Source: Viridibacillus sp050279675 (GTDB lineage Bacteria; Bacillota; Bacilli; Bacillales_A; Planococcaceae). From it: a stretch of DNA of 64,000 bases. The position numbers were made by a program, and so were the translations under genes. Below, in pieces: positions 7,465 to 15,517 of this stretch (positions within the stretch are counted from its first letter, which is position 1; every line of letters starts with the position of its first letter). The notes beneath the pieces are model-generated. The model was not told the origin of the DNA. It ran no database searches and saw only the letters and a list, made by a program, of their open reading frames with translations. The stretch spans positions 186,001 to 250,000 of the forward strand of contig NZ_JBNNUK010000004.1 in assembly GCF_050279675.1 (NCBI RefSeq), in the 5' to 3' direction.

Positions 7465-7880
7465 TCATTCAAGCTTTGGACTGTTGGGTGTCGCTAAATT
7501 TTTTTGACGTTTTACTGGATCCAGTTTACGCTCTATGAAACCAAGTATCAAATCTGTTATGACAGCCATCAGTGCTGTTGGAATGGCACCTGCTAGAATA
7601 ATCGCTGTACCATCCGTAGCATTTGTACCACGGATGATAATTTCCCCGAGTCCACTGCTCCAATGAAAGCACCAATTGCTGTAATACCGATAGCAACCAC
7701 AAGAGCTATACGAATTCCTGCAATAATTACAGAGAGTGAGAGCGGTAACTCAATCATATACAGCACTTGAATGCGTGTCATTCCCATCCCTCTGCCGAAA
7801 TCTGTAAGATCCTTATTAATATTATTAATACCTGTATATGTGTTTTTAATAATCGGCAGTAATGCATATAAACCTAAGTT
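7465..7880 (-). pseudogene. Broken osmoprotectant (glycine betaine/choline) ABC permease, C-terminal part
   Basis: Minus-strand frames read LLPIIKNTYTGI...MTRIQVLYMIELPLSLSVIIAGIR...GITAIGAFIGA and then, after a one-base shift near 7652 (an expected GGTGGA is GTGGA), LGEIIIRGTNATDGTAIILAGAIPTALMAVITD and a RKLDPVKRQ tail. This is the C-terminal half of an OpuCB/OpuBB/ProW-type permease. The N-terminal part is absent beyond about 7880 and the remaining part is frameshifted, so no functional permease can be made. No other opu genes are nearby. Confidence 0.85.
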
Positions 7881-7999
7881 CTTTTACCCCTATCGATTAG
7901 GCTCTTTTCTATAACTTTTAATCCCTACAAAAATACTTTGTTTTTCATATTGACTTTCATCTTTAGAAAAAGTAAGATAATTGAAACAATAGAATATTA

Positions 8000-8150
8000 C
8001 TTATCATGAGAAGCTAAGGGACTGGTCCGATGAAGCTTCAGCAACCACTGTATAACAGAATGGTGCTACTTCCAGCAAGAGAAATCTTGACAGATAAGGG
8101 TGCATACACAACATTTAAGCTCCCTCTTTTATAAATGGGAGATTTTTTAT
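8000..8150 (+). ncRNA. SAM-I (S-box) riboswitch with downstream terminator
   Basis: The conserved S-box core is present: CTTATCATGAGAAGCTAAGGGAC, interrupted as in the family, then TGGTCCGATGAAGC, CAGCAACCA, GGTGCTA-TTCCAGCAAGA and closing GATAAG (about 8093-8098) that pairs with CTTATC (7999-8005). A short stem CTCCC/GGGAG (8120-8141) followed by ATTTTTTAT is the regulated terminator. SAM binding would favour termination, so the downstream flavoenzyme and ABC importer are expressed when SAM/methionine is low. Confidence 0.93.
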
Positions 8151-8211
8151 ACCTTCAATACATAGTAATTCTATAAGAATTATAAACTTAGAGAAGACGA
8201 GGGGATTTATT

Positions 8212-9387
8212 ATGAAAGAGATATTTATAAGAACAGAGCTACAACGACAATGGTTAGATAAACTAGCATTCCTTAAAGACCAAATTACAGGTAGCGCCGC
8301 AACTGTAGATGAATTATCTATTTTTCCTAAAGAGAGCTTTAGCCTGCTCCGCAAAATTGGCTATCCTGCAATTACTTTACCGAAAGAATTTGGTGGCGAA
8401 GGATTTTCAGTTTACGATATGGTCCTTCTACAAGAAACACTTGCAAGCTACGATGAGAATACTTCACTTTCGATGGGCTGGACTTTAGGGGTTGTAGGCG
8501 AATTGTATCAGGAGAAATTGTGGTCAGATGACAAGCTTAATTTCTTTGCAAATGAAGTACAAAATGGTGCTATTGTGAATCGTTCTGTAAGTGAGGCCCG
8601 CACTGGCAGTCCCACTCGAGGCGGGCGTCCTGGAACAACTGCAGTTCGTTCTGAAAAAGGGTGGCTTATACATGGACGCAAAATTTTCACTACGGCTTCC
8701 CCTGTCTTAGATTATTTTTTAACTTCTGCTTGGATTGAAGAAAAACAACAAGTTGGGTTCTTTTTAATTCATAAAGATACTGCAGGACTATCTATTGAAG
8801 AAACATGGGATGTAATGTCCATGCGCGGCACATCAAGTCACGACTTATTATTACAAAATGTTAAAGTAAGTGACTCAGATTTAGTCGAATTACCAAATCA
8901 TCCAAGCGGAGGTAAAATCAACGGCTGGTCATTGCATATTCCTGCAACTTATTTAGGTATAGCACAAGCAGCTCGTGATTATGCAGTTCACTTCGCAAAT
9001 CATCATCAACCAAATAGCTTAAATGCACCGATCAGCTCATTACCAAATGTGCAGCATCTATTAGGTGACATTGAGTTAAAACTTCAGCAATCTAGATTTG
9101 TCTTATATGGTACAGCTGAAGCTTATGACGACCCAAAACGAAGAGACTCATTGACCAATGAAATTGCCGTCGCCAAACATACAGTGACTAATGCGGCCAT
9201 TGATATCGTTGATAAAGCAATGAGAGTCGTGGGTGCAAAAAGTTTACAAAACGCTAATCCATTACAACGATATTACCGCAATGTCCGTGCAGGTCTACAC
9301 AATCCTCCAATGGATGATATGACTATAACAAAATTAGCATTAACAGCTATTGAAGAACAAAAAAGAACGAATTCGATTGTGAATTAA
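8212..9387 (+). CDS. Acyl-CoA dehydrogenase-family flavoprotein (YdbM/SfnB-like), sulfur-metabolism associated
   Basis: The 391-residue protein has the acyl-CoA dehydrogenase fold order: an N-terminal helical domain, the middle beta domain (SEARTGSPTRGG; IHGRKIFTTASP; WDVMSMRGTSSHD) and a C-terminal helical bundle ending with a FAD-contact segment (AMRVVGAKSLQNANPLQRYYRNVRAGLHNPPMDD, key residues only at its edges). Members of this branch linked to sulfur genes (DszC, SfnB, B. subtilis YdbM) are FMNH2-dependent monooxygenases or dehydrogenases acting on organosulfur compounds, rather than fatty-acid enzymes. The S-box riboswitch directly upstream and a cystine-type importer downstream support a sulfur-scavenging role. 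The substrate is not evident. Confidence 0.75.
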   Translation: MKEIFIRTELQRQWLDKLAFLKDQITGSAATVDELSIFPKESFSLLRKIGYPAITLPKEFGGEGFSVYDMVLLQETLASYDENTSLSMGWTLGVVGELYQEKLWSDDKLNFFANEVQNGAIVNRSVSEARTGSPTRGGRPGTTAVRSEKGWLIHGRKIFTTASPVLDYFLTSAWIEEKQQVGFFLIHKDTAGLSIEETWDVMSMRGTSSHDLLLQNVKVSDSDLVELPNHPSGGKINGWSLHIPATYLGIAQAARDYAVHFANHHQPNSLNAPISSLPNVQHLLGDIELKLQQSRFVLYGTAEAYDDPKRRDSLTNEIAVAKHTVTNAAIDIVDKAMRVVGAKSLQNANPLQRYYRNVRAGLHNPPMDDMTITKLALTAIEEQKRTNSIVN

Positions 9388-9423
9388 TAATAAAAAAAGA
9401 AACTTAAAAAGGGGTTATAAAAT

Positions 9424-10290
9424 ATGTTCAGTAAAAAACTATTAAAATTTGCCGCAGTCGGTATTACTTCAATTGCAATTTTAGCTGGTTGCTCTACAAG
9501 TGAAGCATCTGATTCTAAAGATAAAGGAGATTCATCAAAAGTACGTACGGTGAAAGTCGCCTTTGACCAAGCAAGTAAGCCGATTTCATATATTGACGAC
9601 CAAGGTAATCCAACTGGATACGATGTAGAAGTGATGAAGCTAGTGGATGAATTATTACCAGACTATAAATTTGAATATGTAGGCACGACTAGTGACGACT
9701 TATTAATTGGTGTCGAACAAGGTAAATACCAAGTCGGTGTAAAAAATGCCTTCTTCACAGAAGAGCGTACAGAAAAGTTCATCTACCCTAAAGAATTCCT
9801 TGGCTTAAGTAGTGCAGGTTTGGTATTACGTAAAGAAGATGAAAATATTAAATCACTAAAAGACTTTGCATCAGCAGGCTACTCTCTAGCACCAATTGCC
9901 GCAAATAATGCTCAATATACAATCATCGATGAATACAACAAAAAAAATCCAGATAACAAAGTAAAACTAAAAGCTGGAGATGCTTTCACTATCGATATTG
10001 TTCAATGGGTCAACGAAGGCCGAGTAGATGGTGGTGTAATGATTGAAGGTCCTTTTAATCAGCAAGTTACAGCCAAAGACGGCGCTTATCACAAATTAGC
10101 AAATGACATTGTGTACAATGAATTTGCTGTAATTAAAACATGGCCGCTATACAACAAAAAAGAACAGAAATTTGCAGACGCATATGACAAAGCTATAAAA
10201 CAAATTAAAGAACAACAAAAAACAAATGAATTGAGCAAAAAATTCTACGATCGTGATTTATTTGAAGTACTTGAGCAAGTGGAACGTTAA
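9424..10290 (+). CDS. tcyK: Cystine-type amino-acid ABC transporter substrate-binding lipoprotein
   Basis: 288 residues with an N-terminal signal peptide and lipobox ILAGC, then the periplasmic-binding-protein type 3 fold (VKVAFDQASKPISYID; GYDVEVMKLVDELL; GVEQGKYQVGVKNAFFTEER). The tail resembles TcyJ/TcyK of Bacillus (TWPLYNKKEQKFADAYDKAI). It captures an amino acid, probably cystine or a related sulfur amino acid, for the two permeases and ATPase downstream. The sulfur assignment comes from this resemblance and from the S-box upstream. The tcyK/tcyJ choice is uncertain. Confidence 0.8.
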   Translation: MFSKKLLKFAAVGITSIAILAGCSTSEASDSKDKGDSSKVRTVKVAFDQASKPISYIDDQGNPTGYDVEVMKLVDELLPDYKFEYVGTTSDDLLIGVEQGKYQVGVKNAFFTEERTEKFIYPKEFLGLSSAGLVLRKEDENIKSLKDFASAGYSLAPIAANNAQYTIIDEYNKKNPDNKVKLKAGDAFTIDIVQWVNEGRVDGGVMIEGPFNQQVTAKDGAYHKLANDIVYNEFAVIKTWPLYNKKEQKFADAYDKAIKQIKEQQKTNELSKKFYDRDLFEVLEQVER

Positions 10291-10315
10291 TTGCTTATGC
10301 ATAAGTAGCGTCCTT

Positions 10316-10346
10316 AGGCTGTTGAGTAATAAAACTCAACAGCCTT
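10316..10346 (+). other. Stem-loop between the binding-protein gene and the permease genes
   Basis: AGGCTGTTGAG (10316-10326) and CTCAACAGCCT (10335-10345) form an 11-bp perfect stem with an 8-base loop. Only three Ts follow, so it is a weak terminator at best. In ABC operons such hairpins often protect the 3' end of the abundant binding-protein mRNA and reduce expression of the permease genes. Confidence 0.7.
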
Positions 10347-10374
10347 TCCAATACAAAACGAAAATGGTGAGCAT

Positions 10375-11082
10375 ATGGAAAAATATTTTGATGCATCTTA
10401 TATCTGGGAGTCACTCCCTATTTTACTCCCCTTTCTAAAGGTGACATTTATGATAGCAGGACTGTCCATTTTACTAGGTTCCTTTTTTGGTTTATTACTT
10501 GCGATAGCCAAATTGGGCAGCAGTAGAATTGCTCAAAAACTTGCAAATGGCTATACAACTATCATGCGTTGTACACCTTCGATCGTGTTACTATTTCTCG
10601 TTTATTATGGTGTACCTGCACTAGCTGAAAACTTCGGCCTCAATTTACACGATATTGATACGGCCATATTCGTTATCGTAACTTTCACACTACAATTTGC
10701 AGCCATTATGTCCGAAGTAATTCGTTCTTCTTATGATTCAATTGACAAGGGCCAATACGAAGCCGCTGTTAGTGTCGGCCTAACACCTTTTCAAGCCTAT
10801 CGTCGTATTATTTTTCCACAAGCTTTAGTTGTAGCGTTACCCAATCTCGGTAACGGTATGATTGCCTTATTACAAGAAGGTGCACTTGCTTATACTATCG
10901 GGCTTATTGATGTCGTTGGAAAAGCCAATCTCATTATCGCCAGCAACATAAATGCACATGCTCTCGAAATTTTTATCGCTTTAGCAATCATCTACTGGGT
11001 ATTGTCATTGATCATCGAAAAAATCTTCTCAATTCTTGAAAAATTCTTTAGTAAAGGTAAAAAAACGTTGGAGACAACATAA
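10375..11082 (+). CDS. tcyL: Cystine-type ABC transporter permease 1
   Basis: A 235-residue polar-amino-acid permease of the HisMQ class, with about five hydrophobic segments and the EAA loop motif (YEAAVSVGLTPFQAYRRIIFPQAL), where the coupling helix contacts the ATPase. The N-terminal region includes the GSFFGLLLAI and MRCTPSIVLLFLVYYG stretches common to this class. The start is ATG 10375. An overlapping ATG at 10364 lies in another frame. It pairs with the second permease 12 bp downstream to form a heterodimeric channel. Confidence 0.85.
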   Translation: MEKYFDASYIWESLPILLPFLKVTFMIAGLSILLGSFFGLLLAIAKLGSSRIAQKLANGYTTIMRCTPSIVLLFLVYYGVPALAENFGLNLHDIDTAIFVIVTFTLQFAAIMSEVIRSSYDSIDKGQYEAAVSVGLTPFQAYRRIIFPQALVVALPNLGNGMIALLQEGALAYTIGLIDVVGKANLIIASNINAHALEIFIALAIIYWVLSLIIEKIFSILEKFFSKGKKTLETT

Positions 11083-11094
11083 GGAGGTACGCAC

Positions 11095-11808
11095 ATGTCT
11101 GAAGGATTAAATTATAAATTTTTGATTGATACATTTTTTGTCGCATTGTCTGGCGTACCAGTGGCCCTACTTGTGACTTTTGTTTCTTTGCTAATTGCTA
11201 TACCTCTTGCATTTTCACTCGCTTTAACACGTATTTATCGAATACCTTTTATACAACGTTTAGCTCAAGTGTACGTATCATTTGTACGAGGTACGCCTAT
11301 TATTATTCAAATTTTTATCGTCTATAGTAGCGTTCCATTAGTTTTAACAGCATTATTTAAAAAATATGATATTGCTATGGATGTCTATAAAATCCATCCA
11401 ATTTGGTATGCCTTTATCGTCTTTTCATTTAGCACTACTGCCATTTTAATTGAGGTATTCCGATCTGCACTGAGCACAGTCAACAAAGGGCAGATAGAAG
11501 CTGCACATTCGGTTGGTTTAACGACTTATCAAGCATACCGACGTATCATCATTCCACAAGCACTTGTGGTAGCACTGCCAAATATTTGTACAGCAACCGT
11601 CAACCTCATCAAAGCTACTTCCCTTGGTTACGCAATGTCTTTACAGGAAATCACATTGAAAGCTAAGGTTGCTGCAAACGTAGGTTACAACTATGTTGAA
11701 GCTTATATAGATATATTCATCGTGTACTTAATCTTATGTAGTGTTGTCGAATACGGCTTCAAATTGTATGAAAAACACTTACGAAAATATAAATTAGCAA
11801 ATGCTTAA
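11095..11808 (+). CDS. tcyM: Cystine-type ABC transporter permease 2
   Basis: 237 residues, paralogous to the preceding permease: VRGTPIIIQIFIVYSSVP near residue 65-82 and an EAA loop (IEAAHSVGLTTYQAYRRIIIPQAL) near residue 140. GGAGGT precedes the ATG by five bases. With the 235-residue partner it would form the membrane channel of the importer. Two different permeases plus one ATPase match the TcyLMN arrangement of Bacillus. Confidence 0.85.
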   Translation: MSEGLNYKFLIDTFFVALSGVPVALLVTFVSLLIAIPLAFSLALTRIYRIPFIQRLAQVYVSFVRGTPIIIQIFIVYSSVPLVLTALFKKYDIAMDVYKIHPIWYAFIVFSFSTTAILIEVFRSALSTVNKGQIEAAHSVGLTTYQAYRRIIIPQALVVALPNICTATVNLIKATSLGYAMSLQEITLKAKVAANVGYNYVEAYIDIFIVYLILCSVVEYGFKLYEKHLRKYKLANA

Positions 11809-11825
11809 AACTGGGGTGTGATGAT

Positions 11826-12581
11826 ATGTTAAATATTAAAAATGTGCATAAATCATTTGGCAATAATGAAATATTAAAAGGTGTCGACTTATCCATTGAT
11901 AAGGGGGATGTTGTCGTCATCTTAGGTCCTAGTGGTTCCGGTAAAACGACTTTACTTCGTTGCCTTAACTTTTTAGAAAAGGCCGATCAAGGTCATGCTA
12001 CTTTCGGAGAAATCGATGTAAATTTACATGATGCAAAGAAAAAAGACATTCATGCTATTCGCCAGAAAATTGCATTTGTCTTTCAAAATTACAACTTATT
12101 TAACAATAAAACTGCACTTGAAAACGTCATAGAAGGCCTTATTATTGGACGTAAAGTGCCAAAAAATGAAGCTATTGAAATCGGTAAAAAAGCATTAAGT
12201 AAAGTGGGTCTTACCGACAAATATGATGCTTATCCAAGCCAACTGTCAGGTGGACAACAACAACGAGTTGGTATTGCACGTGCAGTTGCTTTGAATCCTG
12301 ATATTATTCTTTTTGATGAACCTACATCTGCTCTAGATCCAGAGCTTGTTGGTGAAGTACTAGCTGTTATGAAGAATATTGCCAATGAAGGCACAACAAT
12401 GCTTGTAGTTACTCATGAGATGTCCTTTGCTAAAGATGTAGCTAACCGCGTTATCTTTATGGATGGTGGCGTTGTCGTTGAGGAAGGTAATCCTCATGAA
12501 ATTTTCGTCAACCCTAAAGAAGAACGTACAAAGAAATTTTTAAGACGTGTGCTACCTGAAGATTATTCATTCTTTATTTAA
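11826..12581 (+). CDS. tcyN: Cystine-type ABC transporter ATP-binding protein
   Basis: 251 residues with the full ABC ATPase motif set: Walker A GPSGSGKT, Q-loop VFQNYNLF, signature LSGGQQQR, Walker B IILFDEPTSALD and H-loop VTHEM. It hydrolyses ATP to drive the two permeases. The gene follows the second permease by 17 bases and is the last of the S-box-controlled transcript, which ends at a strong terminator. Confidence 0.9.
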   Translation: MLNIKNVHKSFGNNEILKGVDLSIDKGDVVVILGPSGSGKTTLLRCLNFLEKADQGHATFGEIDVNLHDAKKKDIHAIRQKIAFVFQNYNLFNNKTALENVIEGLIIGRKVPKNEAIEIGKKALSKVGLTDKYDAYPSQLSGGQQQRVGIARAVALNPDIILFDEPTSALDPELVGEVLAVMKNIANEGTTMLVVTHEMSFAKDVANRVIFMDGGVVVEEGNPHEIFVNPKEERTKKFLRRVLPEDYSFFI

Positions 12582-12586
12582 ATTCA

Positions 12587-12625
12587 AAAACGCCCACCTC
12601 TAAGTTTTATAAGAGGTGGGCATTT
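12587..12625. terminator. Bidirectional rho-independent terminator
   Basis: GCCCACCTCT (12592-12601) and AGAGGTGGGC (12612-12621) pair perfectly, with A-rich and T-rich flanks. It ends the importer operon (plus) and bdbC (minus). Confidence 0.88.
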
Positions 12626-12635
12626 TCTATTTCAT

Positions 12636-13040
12636 TTATTTACGTTTCCATAGTACTAACATCGAAATTGTAATCAATGTAAAACCGATAAAAGATAAAA
12701 ATGGAATCGTTACAAAGCCAAACCAATTAATATATTGCCCTGAGCAAGGTACTCCATTTGTGCATGTACTGAACTCATGCATGGATGGTATCTTTTGTAA
12801 TGCATAATGATAGCCAGAAAGAAGCATCCCAAAAGCCGACATCGGAAGCACATATTTATAAATCGCTTTATCATTCCTATAAAATGCCATCCCTAAGAAA
12901 AAGACAAGTGGGTACATTAATATACGCTGATACCAACAAAGTGTACATGGGATAAAACCCATTTGTTCACTAAAAAACAAACTACCCATCATGGCTATAA
13001 TCGACGTTATCCAGCCAAAAAGGAGCGCCTTATTTACCAT
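12636..13040 (-). CDS. bdbC: Disulfide bond formation protein BdbC (DsbB-like)
   Basis: A 134-residue, four-helix membrane quinone-linked thiol oxidase. It has the CTLC pair in the first loop (IPCTLCWYQR) and a second pair in the next loop (CTNGVPC), the two redox couples of DsbB/BdbC. It reoxidises BdbD by passing electrons to menaquinone. The start overlaps the end of bdbD, so the two are translationally linked. Confidence 0.95.
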   Translation of the reverse strand: MVNKALLFGWITSIIAMMGSLFFSEQMGFIPCTLCWYQRILMYPLVFFLGMAFYRNDKAIYKYVLPMSAFGMLLSGYHYALQKIPSMHEFSTCTNGVPCSGQYINWFGFVTIPFLSFIGFTLITISMLVLWKRK

Positions 13041-13680
13041 TAGCAGTCGCCTCTTCTACCTTTTTCACAAAATCATCGTATGTGTTTCCAGTGAATTGTT
13101 TGCCATCAATATAGATACTTGGTGTTGATTGGACACCGAGATTTTTTGCCATTTGCATATCTTTATCCCATGCTTCTTGTCCCGCATTTTCACCAAAAGC
13201 TTTCATTACCTTTTTAGTTTCTTTCTCAGTGGCTATTTCAGATAATGCTTCTTCTAAAAAGTCCTCAGTATATAAATCTACTTTTTCATAAGATAAATCT
13301 GTTGGTTGTTTACTGAACAGTAGCTCATGGAAAGCCCAAAACTTCTCATTTCCCAACTCTTTATAGACTGTTTCAGCAAATTGAGCAGATCGATTTGAAT
13401 CAATATTAATAAAAGAATAATTTATAAAGTAAAACTTAGCTTTCCCTGTTTCAACAAAGTCTTTATAAATAACAGGGACCATTTGATCATTAAAATCTTT
13501 ACAGTTTGGACATTTATAATCGCCGAATTCAATAATATCTACGGGTGCTGATGCTTCACCTAAAAACGGTTGCCCTTTATAATCAATTTCTGCCGATTTT
13601 TCAGCAGAATTCGTTAAAACAATAATACCTACGATACAAACTACTACTACACCTACAAACCAAAATATTTTCTTAGACAT
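13030..13680 (-). CDS. bdbD: Thiol-disulfide oxidoreductase BdbD (DsbA-like)
   Basis: 216 residues: an N-terminal membrane anchor (about 5-24), then a thioredoxin fold with helical insertion. The active site is CPNC within FGDYKCPNCKDF, and the cis-Pro loop appears as VQSTPSIYI. It forms disulfides in exported proteins and is recharged by BdbC, encoded directly downstream. BlaI-type inverted repeats lie just upstream, so it may be controlled with the protease and repressor genes ahead of it. Confidence 0.93.
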   Translation of the reverse strand: MSKKIFWFVGVVVVCIVGIIVLTNSAEKSAEIDYKGQPFLGEASAPVDIIEFGDYKCPNCKDFNDQMVPVIYKDFVETGKAKFYFINYSFINIDSNRSAQFAETVYKELGNEKFWAFHELLFSKQPTDLSYEKVDLYTEDFLEEALSEIATEKETKKVMKAFGENAGQEAWDKDMQMAKNLGVQSTPSIYIDGKQFTGNTYDDFVKKVEEATANGK

Positions 13681-13700
13681 TAATAAGCACTCCTAATCAA

Positions 13701-13718
13701 GACTACATTACGTAGTGT
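13701..13718. promoter_or_regulatory. Putative BlaI-type operator upstream of bdbD
   Basis: ACTAC (13702-13706) and GTAGT (13712-13716) flank a 5-base centre, resembling the ACTACA/TGTAGT half-sites bound by BlaI/MecI repressors. The bases on the minus strand read ACACTACGTAATGTAGT, similar to the site upstream of the repressor gene. A site here would give bdbDC its own control. Confidence 0.5.
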
Positions 13719-13733
13719 ATTGGGGTAAAAAAT

Positions 13734-14582
13734 TTACGCCAAGGCGTAAATAAATAAAGAACAAATAAAACTAAAAATCGCTAAAGAGATTACTAACATT
13801 TTCACTGGTAAATTCCATTGAATTTCTCTTAACGGATCTAAAATAAAGCCAATTCGATAGTTAACAGATGTATCCGCAAATGATGCATAAGAAAAAGGCA
13901 TTTTTTCATACTTACTTACTTTTAACATCTTCAACAAGGCACTACCCAAGTGCACAGATGTCTGCTGTTTTTCAATAGCATATTCATCTGCAAGCAATTC
14001 CTTCATGATCTTATATTTCTGATTACACCAATCTAAAATCGGAATATACCACATTGTAGATGAACAGAGTTCCATTAAAAAGATTTTAAGTGGATCTCGA
14101 TTTACCTTATGGTACATCTCATGTGAAATAACAGCTTCTAACTCTTCGTCAGATATAAGATTCATCAAACCTGTTGATAAGACGATCTTGGGTTTTATAA
14201 ATCCCATCGTAAGTGCTAATGGTGTAGGATGCGAAATGACAAGAAGTACCTCTTTACCTTGGCTATAATTACAATTCATATTGAGCGTAAGCATATTCTC
14301 TCTATATTGCTTAAATCTCTTTTTCATACGAATAGCATGATAGAATTGAGATCCTATTTTCCATATAGTCAAAATTAGTGTATAGCTGACAAGTGCATCA
14401 AGTATATAGTCCAGTGAAGACAATCCGATTATTCTCAACCAGCTATGACATGCGACTACAAGATTGTATTGAACAGTCCAATCAGCTATCTTTGCGACAA
14501 AATATAAACCCATTTCTAAAAAAATTGTTCCCGAAATAATGAGTGATACGATGAGGATGATGGACGAGTGACGTTTGTACAT
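13734..14582 (-). CDS. M56-family membrane metalloprotease (BlaR1-like without sensor domain)
   Basis: 282 residues with hydrophobic segments at about 8-32 and 59-78, a zinc protease motif HEMYH (154-158) with a downstream EYAIEKQ glutamate, and a final membrane helix (about 260-282). This is the protease half of BlaR1/MecR1. Full-length BlaR1 is near 600 residues and ends in an extracellular penicillin-binding sensor, which is absent here. It sits 3 bp after a BlaI-type repressor gene, whose product it would be expected to inactivate. The activating signal is unknown. Both metal-ligand motifs look intact. Confidence 0.85.
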   Translation of the reverse strand: MYKRHSSIILIVSLIISGTIFLEMGLYFVAKIADWTVQYNLVVACHSWLRIIGLSSLDYILDALVSYTLILTIWKIGSQFYHAIRMKKRFKQYRENMLTLNMNCNYSQGKEVLLVISHPTPLALTMGFIKPKIVLSTGLMNLISDEELEAVISHEMYHKVNRDPLKIFLMELCSSTMWYIPILDWCNQKYKIMKELLADEYAIEKQQTSVHLGSALLKMLKVSKYEKMPFSYASFADTSVNYRIGFILDPLREIQWNLPVKMLVISLAIFSFICSLFIYALA

Positions 14583-14585
14583 ACG

Positions 14586-14999
14586 TTACGTGCCCTTTTT
14601 TAGTTCTTTAATTTTTTTCTCAAGCATAGCTACGAGATCATCATCGACATCTTCTAGTGCATCAAGCATATGGCTAACTACAACATTACCAAACTCGTCC
14701 ATTAGCTCATTAGTCATCTCTTTAGATTGTGTATTCAAAAAGTCATCTCTCGAGAGTACTGGCTTATATAAAGAGGATCTACCTTCAGTTCTCTTTTGAA
14801 GAATTCCCTTGTCAACTAATCGATTCATGACTGTCATAACTGTGTTAAAATTCGTCAACTTTTCTTGATCAAGTATTTGTTGAACATCTTTGATGGTCAT
14901 TTCTACATCGTTCCATAAAATGTCCATGATCTTTGCTTCTAGAGGGCCAAAAAAACGATTCAACCCACTTTCGTTCATTTTGAACTTTCGAATTCTCAC
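14586..14999 (-). CDS. BlaI/MecI/CopY-family repressor
   Basis: 137 residues with the family's winged helix (EAKIMDILWN...TIKDVQQILDQ...TVMTVMNRLVDKGIL) and C-terminal dimerisation helices. The GTG at 14999 follows GAGGTGAT by eight bases, a better start than the in-frame ATG at 14978. It heads an apparent four-gene transcript: repressor, M56 protease, bdbD, bdbC. A repressor-like site lies directly upstream, implying autoregulation relieved when the protease cuts it. Confidence 0.88.
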   Translation of the reverse strand: MRIRKFKMNESGLNRFFGPLEAKIMDILWNDVEMTIKDVQQILDQEKLTNFNTVMTVMNRLVDKGILQKRTEGRSSLYKPVLSRDDFLNTQSKEMTNELMDEFGNVVVSHMLDALEDVDDDLVAMLEKKIKELKKGT

Positions 15000-15013
15000 G
15001 ACTTGATCACCTC

Positions 15014-15034
15014 ACATTACTCATTGTAGTGTTA
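15014..15034. promoter_or_regulatory. Putative BlaI-type operator upstream of the repressor gene
   Basis: The minus strand reads AACACTACAATGAGTAATGT, with an ACTACA half-site and a weaker inverted partner. It resembles the site at 13701-13718, sharing ACACTAC then ATG about four bases on. It overlaps the start region of the repressor transcript. Confidence 0.45.
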
Positions 15035-15220
15035 CGTCCATTTCCAGTCAAGAATTGTTCCCCAAATACTATTAATTTAAAGATTATATGATCTTGGAAT
15101 TATTAAAATACATTATGAATTTTAAATTCGAAGGTTCAAATAACATTCTTTTATTAGAAAACTGTTAAGATATGCGTATAGATTTTCTATCATGGGCATC
15201 TTATGATTGGAGGTATCATC

Positions 15221-15517
15221 ATGACTAAACAAAATAACGCAGCTATATGCGCCATCAAATATCATTTAGTAGAACGGATTACAGGTTGGTTTGAACAAAC
15301 AACACAACGTACTACTCACCACATACACTTGTATGCCGATTCAGTTTCAACTGCCAAAAACGTCTTTAAATTAGAACATATTCATGATATGTCATATAAA
15401 CCTTTCTCTAGTGGGTCCGGATTATTTTATTTGCATACAAACCAAGGGGTATTCATGTTTGAAATCGAAGTAGATCCAACTCATTTTATTCAAACGTATA
15501 AACGAATACGAGAATGA
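15221..15517 (+). CDS. Uncharacterised 98-residue protein
   Basis: The best start is the ATG at 15221, eight bases after GGAGG; the open frame begins earlier at 15203 but has no ribosome site. The protein contains a beta-rich middle (HHIHLYADS; LFYLHTNQGVFMFEIEVDPTHFI) that could be a PH-like strand pattern, with no membrane segment and no catalytic motif. I do not recognise it. It stands alone between the divergent BlaI operon and a small membrane-protein gene. Confidence 0.6.
   Translation: MTKQNNAAICAIKYHLVERITGWFEQTTQRTTHHIHLYADSVSTAKNVFKLEHIHDMSYKPFSSGSGLFYLHTNQGVFMFEIEVDPTHFIQTYKRIRE

Noticed and set aside
10253..10438. 61-codon frame overlapping the first importer permease
   Set aside because: It crosses the intergenic hairpin in another frame and has no good ribosome site.
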